The notes under the pieces were generated by a model. The model did no database searches and was not told where the DNA came from. It saw nothing but the letters and a program-made list of their open reading frames with translations. The position numbers and the translations under genes are program-made. Positions 1 through 10,861 of a stretch of DNA of 64,000 nt are shown here, one piece after another (position 1 is the first letter of the stretch; every line of letters starts with the position of its first letter). This stretch comes from Welwitschia mirabilis (Eukaryota; Gnetophyta; Gnetopsida; Welwitschiales), in assembly GCA_051453625.1 (NCBI GenBank), contig JBOZIK010000001.1, forward strand, positions 136,048,710-136,112,709. Direction: 5' to 3'.

Positions 1-879
1 GTTAGTGCTAGTATATGCTTCTCATTGCATATCAACCAAGGAATACTGTCAAGTAGACAACTAGATGTACCAATGTCACCCACTACCAGATTCGTCATTC
101 CAATGATACGAATTTACCCATGATCACATGAGGACTTGTTTAAAGGAAGAGGACTCCATCTCTCTACTTCCTTCAAAGTTAACGTGTTCTTGTGTTCCAT
201 CTTCTTTAGTGTTAGATTGACGCGATACTTCTTAAAAGATATTAGCCAAGCATCAAAATCTGATTCAATATATCTTTGAGATGGTACCACTCTAAAAAAG
301 TTGGAGATGTGAAAAAGAATCACTTAAAGCTTAAAAAGGGCAATTCATTTTCCAACAAGGTCAAGTCTTTATGTTAAGACTGTGTTTTAATCAAGAAGAA
401 GGCAATTACTTTGTGATACTTCTTGAGTTGAATCATTGTGTATTCACCTAGTACCATAACTTACAACCAAGGAAATTTGTATTATTCATTTGGTATCTTT
501 GTTGTTGGAATTTGTTATGTAATGTGTCATTGCTTTTAACTATATTGAAAAGCCACATTCAAAGGAATTTTGGAAGCCATATTTATTCGTAATTGATTTG
601 ATATTGTGATCTATTTATTGGCTTGAGGGGTTTAGTCTAAATTAGGTATTTGTGCAAAGATGTTCATCAATATTTAGTGCGTAACCTCATTAGTTCTTGT
701 AAATGTTTCACTCATGTTGGTTAGTTGTAAATAGACTTTTTCTTTTTCTTTTTTTTTTCTTTTTTCGATTTTTTTTTGGGGTTGAGTGGCGATTTTCTAA
801 CTTGTTTTTCATCACTTTATTGTTTGGTTACAAGTCTTGTTTGTTTGGAAATTGGTTAGATTTATCTTAACTGAGAGAT
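1..879. other. Unclassified AT-rich DNA
   Basis: No gene is recognised. A short open stretch on the minus strand at 114-323 has no family resemblance I can name. A nearly pure T tract lies at about 737-777. The last part may be the 3' end of a Copia internal region, because it runs into an LTR-like start at 880. Confidence 0.5.
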
Positions 880-1080
880 TGTTGAAAATTAGAGTCCAAG
901 CTTTCTTCTTTTATTAATATGTCTTACTTTATCATCTTGTAAAACATATATTTTTCTCTTCATCATCTTGTAAAACATATATTTGTTAACTAATTCATTG
1001 AGTCAATGTTAATGAATAGCTTTCTTAGGGTCTTAACCCTAGGGATTCTTTCTTTCTGATAAGTTTTATGGAAAACCAAA
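880..1080 (+). repeat. Possible start of a Copia 3' LTR
   Basis: The short purine run ctgagaga precedes TGTTGAAAATTAGAGTCC at 880, which resembles the junction of polypurine tract and LTR start in many plant Copia elements (purine tract followed by TGTTG). No matching 5' copy was found in the window and the LTR end was not located. A 31-bp-period duplication sits inside it: the unit beginning atcatcttgtaaaacatat occurs at 931 and 962. The Copia assignment is an inference from this junction alone. Confidence 0.3.
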
Positions 1081-2040
1081 AAAAATTGAAACTATAAAAG
1101 TGAAACTAAAATAGTTTAAATAATAATTAAAATAATAAAAATAGTTTCCTGAGGTAAACCAATGCGCTAAGGAGGAAGTTTTCTCCAATCCACTATCTCT
1201 TTTAAATTTAAAATTATATTAATAACTAAAAGGATTCCCACTAAACCCACTTGCTTCCATATTTAATGCCAAAACTTATCTCCTTGTGTCCACCCATGCA
1301 AATAAAAATGTATAGCAATTGTCATTGGTGGAATTTTGATCCTTCTAATAGGAATGTTTTTGAGGAGGCATTCTATCTTCATTTGTAATTAAGGAGATAA
1401 AATAATATGTGGCAACTTAACTTCCATTTTTAGGTATATATGGTCACAATTTAACAACAATTCTATAATAATCCTTTTCTTTTTATAGATAAATGGAATT
1501 TTTGTGATGGTTGTTCGTGGCAAAAAGTTTGTTTTTTAAGACTATAGTTGAACGTTTTGATTAGTCTAGATAAAATTTCCGTTTGATAATTGCATATATT
1601 TAGTCCAAAAACCAAATATTTTTGTAAAATTTATCATATAATCTAGCAAGATTATGAGATCACTAAGTAATTTCATTTGCTTATCTGTCCTTCAAAAATA
1701 TAGATAAAGAGTTCCAATAAAATCGAATTTGAATACAATTGTGGAATATCAAACATGTGAACCTACTGTGTGTAAGTAATGGGGTGGTAGTGAGATGATG
1801 TCGGTCTCATTTGAGCTATACCATTGTTTATTTGTATATCATTTATTAGTTTTTTTCCCTTTCCTGAAAAAATTATGCTCTATCCAATCATTGCTTGATT
1901 TAGTCTAAATAAATAATGAATAAGCATTTGAACTTCCTTTTAGTCCTTATGAAAGAACAAGGTTAGGACTATCTTTTGTACTACAACTAGCAACCCTAGT
2001 TTATATTTAACACTACTACCTTCTGCCTCGGTAGCTAGGG
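1081..2040. other. AT-rich DNA, nothing recognised
   Basis: No coding motif, RNA gene or structured repeat was seen. The composition matches the surrounding decayed repeats. Confidence 0.5.
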
Positions 2041-2161
2041 CATATTTCTCTCTTTTAAGGATTTAGATCCTATATCACAAGGCAAATTTTAAGATCCAGG
2101 ACATATTTCTCCCTTTTAAGGATTTACATTCTATAGCACAAGGCAAAGTTTGAGATCTTTC
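2041..2161 (+). repeat. 61-bp tandem duplication
   Basis: Two adjacent units share catatttctc, cttttaaggattta and cacaaggcaaa. They begin at 2041 and 2102, so the period is 61 bp. The units differ at roughly one base in six. It lies immediately upstream of the Copia RT/RNase H remnant. Confidence 0.8.
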
Positions 2162-2184
2162 TTAGATATCATTTGCTAAGGTGT

Positions 2185-2700
2185 AGCACTACAAGATTAC
2201 TTGAAAAGTTCAATGTGAGTGATTGTAAGCCAAAGGTAATTACAATTGATCTTAAAAATCTACAAATATGGAATAGAAGAAATATTCCAGTATGGAAATA
2301 TGAAACTATCTGGAGTATTTTATGCCTAATTAATAACATAGCAAATATCCATTTTTTATTAAATGAATTATTCACATATCTAAATCATTCGTTATAGGCA
2401 CACATGAAAGTTGCACTACACCATTAGATCTAATCTCGGCTTTTTATTTAAAAGCAATTAAAGTATATGAAATGGAAGTGTATACTTATGCTTGCTAGGC
2501 TGGTAATATTGATGATTAATGATTTACCACTGGGTTTGAAATTCAACTTGATGGAAAAACACTATCTTGGCTAAGCTAAGAGTAAAAATCCATAGACTTA
2601 TTGTTAACTAAAGTAGAATATGAGGTTGTAATGCAAACATTTGTAGAAGTTATGTGGTTGATCTAGTTTATTAAAGACATAGGTGAAAATGTACCATCAA
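2185..2700 (+). pseudogene. Copia retrotransposon RT end and RNase H remnant
   Basis: Read through stops, the plus strand gives LLEKFNVSDCKPK (2197-2235). This is the conserved segment after the Copia reverse transcriptase (typically DLLKKFNM.DCKP). Next comes a degenerate counterpart of the 'RPDI..AV..LS.YM..P...H' segment (about 2330-2410). The RNase H core follows: FTTGFEIQLDGKTLSWLS (2523-2576), then a stop, then TKVEYEVVMQTFVEVMWL, matching the family's STEAEY..A....E..WL. In an active element this enzyme domain degrades the RNA template during cytoplasmic reverse transcription. Stops and frame shifts are frequent, and the upstream integrase and RT core are not visible. It is a dead fragment. 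Confidence 0.75.
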
Positions 2701-2729
2701 GAGTGAATTATTGCAACCATCATCCAAAT

Positions 2730-5228
2730 CCTCTTAACAACTTTTATTCTCAATTTCTATGGATTTAATGTTCATCATCATTATTTCTTATTAATTTTAA
2801 TGATTGAGATTGTCACATGTTTTGACAATGATTTTTAAACAAGATAATCACCAAATTTTTTAGGGAAATGCATTTCAAGGTAATATAGTTCTATATGCTT
2901 TCCCATCTATAATAATCCTAGGTATATAGGGACAATGATTTGTCCCTATATTGTATGTCACTGTCTTAAGTGTGAACTCTTATATTTAGATCGTTTTAAG
3001 GCAAAATCAATAACTTTGGTAGGTTGATCTTATCATGTTTTCATTTAAACTAATTCTTTGAAAACAAAACCAGGGAAGGAGGGTGAATGTGGATGATTAC
3101 TCTATCTTTTCATGTTTTGTGAGTTTTTAAGCTTTGAAACTTCTATTATAATTTCTTTCTATTTTCTCTTTGTAATGTAATGCTTGTATTATAATTTATT
3201 CATCCTTAGAAATCTTTTAGTAATTTTAAACTAGTTATTAGCTAATGACATAAAAGATTTTTTTCTCATTTATTAATTAACATTTCAATTAATTCAATAT
3301 GACTTTATTTGTTATGAACAATGTGCTCAGTATGTGTTTTACCAATCTTCATATTGGTTTCAAAATCTCATCCCTGTGTAATATGGTCATGAGATTTTGA
3401 TTAGTTTTCATGTTTTTGGAGATACATGTCATAATTATGTAGTTTTGTGGTATGATTAATGATTCCTTTTTTAAAAAACTTAATTCATGAAAGGCCTTAT
3501 TGCACTCATTAGGGTCATCAGTTTTCTTAGCCAAATGAAAACCATTAGTGGCTATTATGGGCCTAGGAGTTGGACACCGAATGTCTAGTCTTATTTGGCA
3601 TTCTTGGCCATCATCTAATGCATGGGGGCACTTTGAAAACATAGATAGAAACCATAAGCCAACCCTCATAGTAGGATTTAGAGCTCAGACATTGAAACTG
3701 TTAACAATTACAATATCTACTAGGCTCACATTTTTTGTCCTCATAGCCTAGTAAGCTCACACTTCTATCTTCATAGCCCTCTAAATGTCAAATGCAATAT
3801 ATTAAGCAAACATTTTACTAAAAAATACTAAAAAAGAGAATTATCTCCTTTTATAAAATAAAGATCAGTTATGCCCATTGTTATGCTCAAAGCCTTTAAA
3901 CAATAGTCTATTAGCATATCAGTTAATAATATAAATGGGGCACACATAATTAGTTATTGAGTTAAAATCGTTAAACAACAAGTAACTTGTAATTAAGGAT
4001 AATAAAACTAGAAAGCAATAAGAAATCTAACACAAGTTAAGTAGGACAAAGGAGGAATTAGTCAAAAGACAACATTATATGATGGAATATAACTTTAATT
4101 ATGTCGTGTAAATTTGAGAAAGGGGTAAGAAAGATCTCTTATTTTAGACCTTCTTCTACTCTAAACCATGGGAGAAGAAGTCTAGACTTACCATTTGATA
4201 TAAGTTTCAAGCAAACCAAGCTAAATGCCATTAATGACATTTAAATGAAATAAACAAATCAACTTTTCTTTAGGTATATACAATCTTAACAATTTATGAT
4301 TAAACATTCATCATAAGAAAGGACTTAGAGAATGCTACAAAACTCTATTTTTGTTTTACTAGGGATCATGCAAACCATTACTCTAATTCAATTTTATAGC
4401 CTTTAGCATCCATTAAGGTTGTTAGCTTATAAGGCAAGGCCTTGAAATATGATTCACTTTAATGGCTTGTTTAAAAAATTACTTTTCAATGAGTAAAGAC
4501 GTTGATAAAATATTAAAGTCAATTCAAGGACAATTTTTTGGATTTTAACATGTTAAAAAATTAAAAAGTTTGTTGACCCTTTTTTAGGGAAAAAATTTAT
4601 TGACACTTTTAACACTACATCTCTCTTTCATTATTAGCACCCTTGAACTTTTGTTAAATTCTTCCTTCATTACCACTCATTGCTACAAGACTGCAAGGAG
4701 ATCATAAAAGACGTTAAAGTGCTTGTAAAATGGACTTACTAACAATTAAATTTTAATATAAGTATATTTATTTATCTTGAAATTTAATTATTTAATAATT
4801 TTTATATCTTCTATTGATTTAGTGATTCAGATTTATGTTACTAACTAGCTTAGATATATATTTTATATACATCTAATAATTGATCAAGAGATATCAATTT
4901 CTATCGCCTTTCGGATGAGGGTACAAGCATTAACCTAAACACATTTCACCTACACATTGATGTTAACTTTAATTATCTTGTGCAATCAATTCTGATAGTC
5001 ATAGTTGCTTTCATTAGAAATGCCTTAATCATTATTTGTAATCATTTTTATTAAACATTCTATTTAAACACATAATCTTAATGTAGAAATCAATTGGTAA
5101 TGACTTAAGTATCTAATGATATCTCTTTTCTATATTTAAATGTAAAAATGCAGAAACAAGAAAAAGATAATAATGTAGGAAAGGAAGTGCTCATAAAGTT
5201 TATAGAGGGGTCAAGGATGACTTTTAAT
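2730..5228. other. AT-rich intergenic DNA, unclassified
   Basis: No recognised gene. A short segment at about 3500-3680 is less AT-rich than its surroundings and is open on both strands, but its translation resembles nothing I can name. A purine tract at about 3071-3082 (agggaaggaggg followed by TG) could be a polypurine tract and LTR start for the Copia remnant upstream, but no second LTR supports it. Confidence 0.4.
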
Positions 5229-5335
5229 AATATTTGATTATAATAAATAAATGATAATTCATTTTATATCACTTGATACAAATGTACACCGTAGGTGAAT
5301 TAGAGAATTATTATAAAGACGATGTATTCCAGACT
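5229..5335 (+). repeat. Left copy of direct repeat flanking the Helitron
   Basis: The stretch containing aataaatgataattcatt, gatacaaatgtacaccg and attattataaagacgatg is matched in the same orientation at 8787-8885, with scattered substitutions. The two copies bracket the Helitron coding remnants. Helitrons do not have terminal direct repeats, so the pair needs another explanation: a host repeat, a duplicated Helitron flank, or LTR-like ends of an element that received the Helitron. Confidence 0.65.
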
Positions 5336-5389
5336 ACTAGGCTTGTTAAACATTTATCTTCTGTAATCCGCTTATCAAAGTTAGAAACC

Positions 5390-6720
5390 TTGGATTATTT
5401 TTTTGTATCTTTCTTTAGGGAAGGGATGTAATATCTTCAATGATTCTATGAACTTCACTTGAGAAAGGTCCACAAATTTCAATCTTGACATTTCCTTAGG
5501 ATCAATGTTTACACATGCTTTACTAAGGGTCGTCCCCTGAGATTTATGAATTGTTAATACCCAAGTGAGTTTTAGAGGTAGTTGTTTTACTCAATCTCTA
5601 GAGAGTGAAACTATTTTTCAACTTGATTAATTGAAAGGAGCTCCAATGTAGGTATTGAAGTCAATCCTAACATACATTGGAAGATCAAGTGGATTCTTTC
5701 TTGACCAATAAACTATTGATTTTAGTAATCCAGTTTCAAGCCATATGTTCATAGTCAACATAATCCTAGTTGGTCGACAAAGAAGAAGCTTTATTTCCAA
5801 TTCATCATCAATGTCATCATATCTAACTGAATCTCGTGTCTTGTCTGCTACAAGTTGTGTAATGGGTGATCGAATTTGAAGAAAGCACTTTTTGTTATAA
5901 GAAGAAACCATATCATTCATGGCAAATAGATGAACTGAATGTTGGAAACCATCCATTCTATTGGATGTGGAAGGAATTTCAGACCTTATCATCAAAAATT
6001 CATAATCATTATCTAAAGCTTTATCATCTCTTACATTCATTAATACATTTCAAAACCTTTTCTGATTTGGATCGTCACCCTTTTGTCTATAGAATGCATC
6101 TAATACAACCACTGTATCAAATGACCTTCATAGCGCCTTTCTGTCCTTACTGCCATTATACAGTGGACAATCCTTTACTAAAGGTAACTAAGCAAGATCA
6201 CCTATTAATATAATAGACCTTTTATCAAAATTTATGTGTCGGTGACTTGGAAATAAATCCTTAAGCCTTTTGTCAATATTAAGTAACATCTTATCCCCTA
6301 TAAAACTCAACTCATCAAAAATGATGTACTTGATATTTTTTAGTCGTTCTTGAAGATGTAGTAGCTATCTTGATAAAGTAGGCTCATAGTTATTGATTTT
6401 AATACCAAATGTTGAATGTATTGTTGTTCCCTTGATGTTGTATGGAGTGACTCTAATGGATGCTAGCATCATAATAATACATGTGTTGTTTGAACACACC
6501 TTCTAAAATTCATTTCTTATAGCATGAATGATAGAGGTTGAATTCTTATAGCATCAAATGAGATATGAATACGTTGAAGCATTTATTTTGTTATAAACCA
6601 AGGCTAGATAGGCCATAAATTTGATTCGTTTCATCTTGGATTAATAAATTACGTGATGTCCTATTACTTTGAACAAAAGAAACTACATATTTTAAATAGT
6701 CTTCTCCTTTATAGTTTCCA
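5390..6720 (-). pseudogene. Helitron PIF1-like helicase domain remnant
   Basis: Motifs appear in family order down the minus strand. A degenerate Walker A region reads KNSTSIIHAIRNEF (about 6510-6560) where GKS is expected. Motif Ia is followed by GTTIHSTFGIKIN (about 6400-6430). Walker B reads IKYIIFDELSFIGDKML (about 6290-6345). Motif III reads SIILIGDLA-stop-LP (about 6185-6225), normally GD..QLPP. The segment with RIMLTMNIWLETGLL and NTYIGAPFN lies within an open stretch at 5627-6040. The C-terminal motif LTWVLTIHKSQG, then LSKACVNIDP, is at about 5500-5570. The missing Walker A residues and internal stops mean no active ATPase could be made. Confidence 0.85.
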
Positions 6721-6722
6721 AT

Positions 6723-6983
6723 TCAATTACATTGTCTATCAAGATCATGTAAGCTAAGCATCTCATGTTCACTTCTGTGAAGAAGGACTTCACTTAATAG
6801 ATGTCTTGTTAATACTTGATAATCATTTTCATAATGTTTCACATGTGATGGTTCCATGTCTTCATGTTGATCCTCTTCAATGGTTACGCATTCAAAATCC
6901 TTATTATATGATGCATTACACTGCTCATACATATGAGCAACAGGCATCCATTTAGCCTCTATTTCGTCATCTATGCTTCTCAA
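6723..6983 (-). pseudogene. Helitron Rep-helicase linker segment
   Basis: An 86-residue open stretch is rich in acidic and histidine residues and ends SLHDLDRQCN. It lies between the Rep and helicase remnants at the position of the poorly conserved linker of plant RepHel proteins. Its identity rests on position plus the typical weak pattern 'Y......L....RRSEHFSLHDLD'-like spacing. It would have no enzymatic role of its own. Confidence 0.6.
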
Positions 6984-7059
6984 ATCATGTTTGATATCTT
7001 TAAATGGATAAGGAATAATCAGTTGATCCTAATAATAAACCCTTCATTTGTCATTATCT

Positions 7060-8640
7060 TTATTGAGTTACACACAAAATCTAGGAATAGCTTTAATAAT
7101 TACATGTTTCTTTCTAGGATGCCATGCATCGTCTCTTGTTTTCCTTGAATTAAATACATCATATTTCGAATAATTGAATAATGAAATGCATTTCATATGA
7201 TGTGGCTTATTTGGATGTTGATCTGTTAATGTGGTATACACATATTCTTCATTTACAACATGTCTTTGTTTCACTTTTTTTAAGACCTCCTTAGATACAT
7301 TAAGTGGTATAAATACCTTGCTATTTTCAACTAAGGCAGGTCCTTGCAACATGTAGCATGTTTCTATAACTTCAATATCATGATCTACTATAGTATTCAT
7401 CATTAGTCTTTTGTAAGCTGAAATGGCAGGCTCATTCGAATTTCTATTTTGTGATATATTTATTAATGTGTTGAAATATGACTTTGATTTCTTCTCTGAA
7501 TTTGAGATATTCTTTGCAATATACTGCATAACAACATATTTATCGAGCACAGGTTGGAAGTCTATATTTGCTTGCCATGTTTGTAGAATCATTCTACTAT
7601 GAACATTTAACCTATCATCATTTCTCCTTGGCTTATATTTCTTCTCATTATTTTTATCTATATACGACCTAAAATGATAAGGTTACAACTCCCACAGAAT
7701 GTTATATCTACATAATTAATAAGCATTAGTATCTATAGTTTGAAGATATTTATGGTGTTAAAAGAGTAGTAATACATGGGTAGTTGCACATTTGTCACTA
7801 GTTTGTCTTCTTAAACTTGCTCCTAGCTTACAAACTATATGTCTTTCAACACTGTTTAATAAGGTTGTGTGAACTTGCTCTAGTTGCATAATTTCGAGAT
7901 CCTCTTTTCGCAGTTGACATGGATGAAGATCCGTGTTTCTTCTTAGAGCATATAGAAGTGAAAATTATTGTAACATCTAAAATAGTGCAATTAACTAAAC
8001 ATGTAATAAAGAAGATACAACTTTCACTTACAATATTGAGCCTACCATACTCATTAAATCTACCATTTCATGTGTGTGTGATGGAATCAAAGAATCTCTT
8101 AGCATTTTTCAATGCTATATCATCACTTCAATTAAGTTGTTTTGTGTTAGGAGCTCCTATTATCCATAGAAACCTATGTACATGTGCAGAAAATCATGTC
8201 CAGTAGTTTATAACATTAAATTCTTTTATTAGAATTACCTCTCTAAATTTTTTATGATGGTTGTACATGTACTCTAAGACAAGGTGTGGGTTCTCAATGA
8301 TGTTTTGCATTNNNNNNNNNNNNNNNNNNNNNNNNNNNNNNNNNNNNNNNNNNNNNNNNNNNNNNNNNNNNNNNNNNNNNNNNNNNNNNNNNNNNNNNNN
8401 NNNNNNNNNNNNNNNNNNNNNNNNNNNNNNNNNNNNNNNNNNNNNNNNNNNNNNNNNNNNNNNNNNNNNNNNNNNNNNNNNNNNNNNNNNNNNNNNNNNN
8501 NNNNNNNNNNNNNNNNNNNTATTTTTGTCGATGGACAATTGTTTATATGTTCACATAATTTCTCTATTGTAATTGGGGCATCGACTATGTTCTTTTTGAA
8601 AAACACTAATATAAACCTAAGTGACTATGTCTCATAATGA
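7060..8640 (-). pseudogene. Helitron Rep (HUH endonuclease) remnant
   Basis: The HUH motif is visible as AHVHRFLWI on the minus strand (His-Val-His codons at 8176-8184), preceded by YWT and a stop. Upstream, ENPHLVLEYMYNHHKKF (8220-8310) matches the family segment before the HUH motif. The longest open part, 7068-7592, begins MILQTWQANIDFQPVLDKY and continues MQYIAKNISNSEKK, the two-tyrosine motif region. The usual pattern is Y..KY; here the second tyrosine is Asn. It then has AISAYKRLMMNTIVDHD and LVENSKVFIPLNV, both typical of plant Helitron Rep. An N gap (8312-8519) interrupts the N-terminal part. Confidence 0.85.
8312..8519. other. Assembly gap (208 N)
   Basis: Undetermined bases inside the Helitron Rep remnant. 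Open frames spanning it are not evidence of coding. Confidence 1.
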
Positions 8641-8786
8641 TTTTGAACATATAATACTTAAAACGTTTAATATAAAGAAAAGCAAATCTAATCTTAAACA
8701 GTAACTTTTAAAAAATATACAGGTATTTAAGTATTACAATGAAGGTAACAAAGAACAATATAAGCAGGTAGCATAGATAAATTAGT

Positions 8787-8885
8787 AATATTTAATTGCA
8801 ATGAATAAATAATAATTCATTGTATATTACTCGATACAAACGTACACCACATACGAATTGACAAATTATTACAAAGACTATATAT
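8787..8885 (+). repeat. Right copy of direct repeat flanking the Helitron
   Basis: It matches 5229-5335 in the same orientation (shared aataataattcatt, cgatacaaacgtacacc, aaattattacaaagacta). Divergence between the two copies is visibly higher than expected for a recent duplication. The right copy keeps CpG in the gatacaaacgtacacc segment where the left has aatgtacacc, consistent with methylated-C decay. Confidence 0.65.
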
Positions 8886-9104
8886 TATTGTATACGTTAG
8901 GGTTTTTGTTACCATTTTACAATCGAAATCACATAATCAGTTAATTCTGTTTTAAATTATAATATTTTTAATTTAAAAATGTGAATTGAAAAGGATAAAG
9001 CATTTTCCAGTCTTTTCATAAAGCTTAGTGGCATAGCGTCAGTCTTATAAGGTTGAAGTTCCGTCTTAATAATTCTAGAAAAAAAATATACAACCCTTTA
9101 AAAT
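8886..9104. other. Short AT-rich spacer before the first gene island
   Basis: No feature recognised. Base composition shifts sharply at about 9100. Confidence 0.5.
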
Positions 9105-9290
9105 TGATGCAATGCTTTACAGCTATGAACCCCCTGTGGTGCGTAAGCCGGAACCATCGCCGGATTTACTGTCCAGCCAGAGGCGACAAAGCGCCGGCTA
9201 ACAGCGAGCTGGGTCTCCAATATAAAGAGTGACAAATATACGCATGGTGGTGTTTTATACACCGGTTTGCGGAAACCAAAAATTATCAAC
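9105..9290. other. CpG-rich block of unknown origin
   Basis: About 180 bp are much richer in G, C and CpG than the flanks (for example gccggaaccatcgccgg and gcgacaaagcgccggct). A minus-strand frame is open at 9098-9289 (63 codons), but I do not recognise the protein. The partial inverted repeat agccgg/ccggct does not fold as a tRNA cloverleaf. It may belong to the upstream regulatory region of the gene at 10.1 kb, be an exon of a separate transcript, or be a transposed gene fragment. Confidence 0.45.
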
Positions 9291-9299
9291 TAAAATTAA

Positions 9300-10124
9300 G
9301 AGTTTTCACGTAACGAATCAACAAAAGGGATGAAGCTTGACCTATTATCACGTTATAGAACGAACTCACAAGAGTTTGTGCCACTTTATTCAAGATTGTA
9401 TTTGACAGAAACAACTTTTTAATGACATTAAAATACTTCCACGTAAAAATGTCTTGTGCGTTTTAGATTTGTTTGATGCCACGTACAGATAAAAACTTTC
9501 TAAAACGTCAAAAACAGAGTAACAAGTTTGTTAACGTAAAAAAATTGGTTCGGAAGTGCGAAGCACGTGCAGAGGCTATTGCACATGTCATTACGCATTA
9601 TCTTCGCGTGTCACGGGAATCTGACACGACATCAATCACAGTAGGAGCCACGCTCTTGCTGTTTTCCAAAAGCGTACGTTGCAAGCAACTAATTTACTGC
9701 TGTAAATACAAACGCGCCACTTTTTCACGCTGCTTTCACGCCACTCGCATCACACTTTCCCTTTTGCCAGCTTTTTAATATTCGATTGCCACATGCATCT
9801 TTGACTATTTGATGGCTTTTCAACTTTATGACGACTTTCCAGCGCTACCGACGGCACACTCCCATTAGATGATGATAGCGCTTTATCTTTCCACCGCCTT
9901 TGTCCAGAGAAAAAGCACACCACTTCTCTACATAATACCAGCCTTGCATTCCCCAAAATCAGATCAAATTGAAAGCCCCGCGCAACGCAAGACTGGCTTG
10001 TGTGCGAGTGCAGTTGAGAAGAAGATCGGAAATGTTTGGCCGGGATATGGCAAAGGCTGTTTTGTAGAGAGCTTCGCAACACATTTGATAAGCTTCGACT
10101 TTGGTGTCTGATTTGCCGGCAGAA
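9300..10124 (+). promoter_or_regulatory. Upstream region of the 10.1-kb gene, with G-box
   Basis: This CpG-retaining region precedes the ATG at 10125. It contains a perfect palindromic G-box CACGTG at 9564-9569 and several other ACGT cores (ccacgtaaaa about 9437, gccacgtacag about 9478, ttaacgtaaaa about 9532), the core bound by plant bZIP and bHLH factors. No convincing TATA box was picked. A plus-strand frame at 9473-9778 is open but resembles no protein I know. That the region acts as a promoter is inferred from position and composition. Confidence 0.45.
9564..9569. promoter_or_regulatory. G-box CACGTG
   Basis: A perfect palindromic hexamer within gaagcacgtgcag, about 560 bp upstream of the predicted start of the unidentified gene. 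G-boxes are bound by bZIP/bHLH factors in light and hormone responses. Function here is inferred. Confidence 0.4.
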
Positions 10125-10847
10125 ATGGAGAAGCAACTGTTACAGTTACGGTTTCGTCTTGGAGATGAAGAGACTGAGAGATGGGAAGGATCGAACGAGG
10201 CCTTAACAGAATGGTTGCGGAATCTTCAGTTTGCGGGTATGGAGGTTCATTCAGCCTCTTCTTCCACAGAGGTTGAAAGTACTGTTCTTTGTATTTCAGA
10301 GGCCTTTTTCTTTCTTTCCTTTTTGTGTTTCCAGTGGAGATTTATGAAGGAAATGAAGCGTGAAACGGCGAGTGTCAGTAAAAGGCTAAAGATGGTCCGA
10401 CAAGTAAGGGAAGGATTGCCTTTGCAGAGCAAGACGAGGTGTTTATCTGCTTGTGCTGAGAAGTGGAGGAGAGGGTTTTACATTTCGGAGGTAAATGGTT
10501 TTGCTTTGGAAGATCTAAAAGGAAAGGTGAAGGGTGTGAAGGATTTGTTGAGTTGCATAGTGGGATCCTTCTTTGATGTTGTTGGAATGGGACGAATCGG
10601 GAAGTATTCGGTCGTTGAGGGTGAATGATGTACGATTATTTAAAATCTGTTTTTTTAAGTGCTTAAGTTAGGTGCTCAACGCCCTCTTCTCCTGTCAGGT
10701 ACTGCTTTGCTTTTTTTGGCCATTTTTGTAAAAAGGGCTTTAAAATTAATGCAAACGGTTATGGAAGGCAGAAGGATTTGTGAGCACGAAAGAGGAAAGC
10801 AACAAGGCTTTGAATCAACTTTTGCAAATGCTCTAAAAGAGGTTTGA
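10125..10847 (+). CDS. Unidentified multi-exon plant gene (partial model)
   Basis: I do not recognise the family. The likely start is the ATG at 10125 in a strong context (G at -3, G at +4), giving MEKQLLQLRFRLGDEETERW. A good intron follows at 10272-10334: CAGAG|GTTGAA donor, long pyrimidine run, TTTCCAG|TGG acceptor, 63 nt, phase 0. Exon 2 begins WRFMKEMKRETASVSKRLK and can end at the strong donor CAA|GTAAGG (10404), or stay open to a stop at 10628. A further charged, helix-prone stretch (ALKLMQTVMEGRRICEHERG, about 10737-10841) ends at AG|GTTTGA, but I could not join it in frame with certainty. The short leucine- and charge-rich exons suggest a coiled-coil protein. The sequence keeps CpG, unlike the surrounding DNA, which supports a real host gene or a recent fragment of one. 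Whether the gene is complete is unknown. Confidence 0.5.
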
Positions 10848-10861
10848 ATCTTGTGGTTAAT

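Larger units (their letters stand above)
5390..8640 (-). mobile_element. Degenerate autonomous Helitron (RepHel)
   Basis: Reading from high to low coordinates, the minus strand contains an HUH replication-initiator segment, the Rep tyrosine region, a variable linker and a PIF1/SF1B-type helicase in the canonical Helitron RepHel order. Active Helitrons use Rep to nick and join DNA and the helicase to unwind it during rolling-circle transposition. This copy has many stops and frameshifts and a 208-N gap in Rep. Helitron termini (5' TC, 3' hairpin plus CTRR) were not identified, so the limits given are those of recognisable coding sequence. Confidence 0.85.

Noticed and set aside
2041-2161. CRISPR-like or other repeat array
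   Set aside because: Only two adjacent units without spacers; an ordinary tandem duplication in plant DNA.
3071-3090. Polypurine tract and LTR start for the 2.2-kb Copia remnant
   Set aside because: agggaaggaggg followed by TG is suggestive, but the distance from RNase H is long and no LTR partner exists in the window.
3349-3751. Overlapping open frames on both strands
   Set aside because: No recognised domain, no codon or splice support, and the frames mirror each other, as expected for a short less AT-rich stretch.
9750-10136. 128-codon minus-strand frame overlapping the start of the 10.1-kb gene
   Set aside because: Opposes a better-supported plus-strand gene with splice signals; the translation is Ser/His/Arg-rich without motifs.
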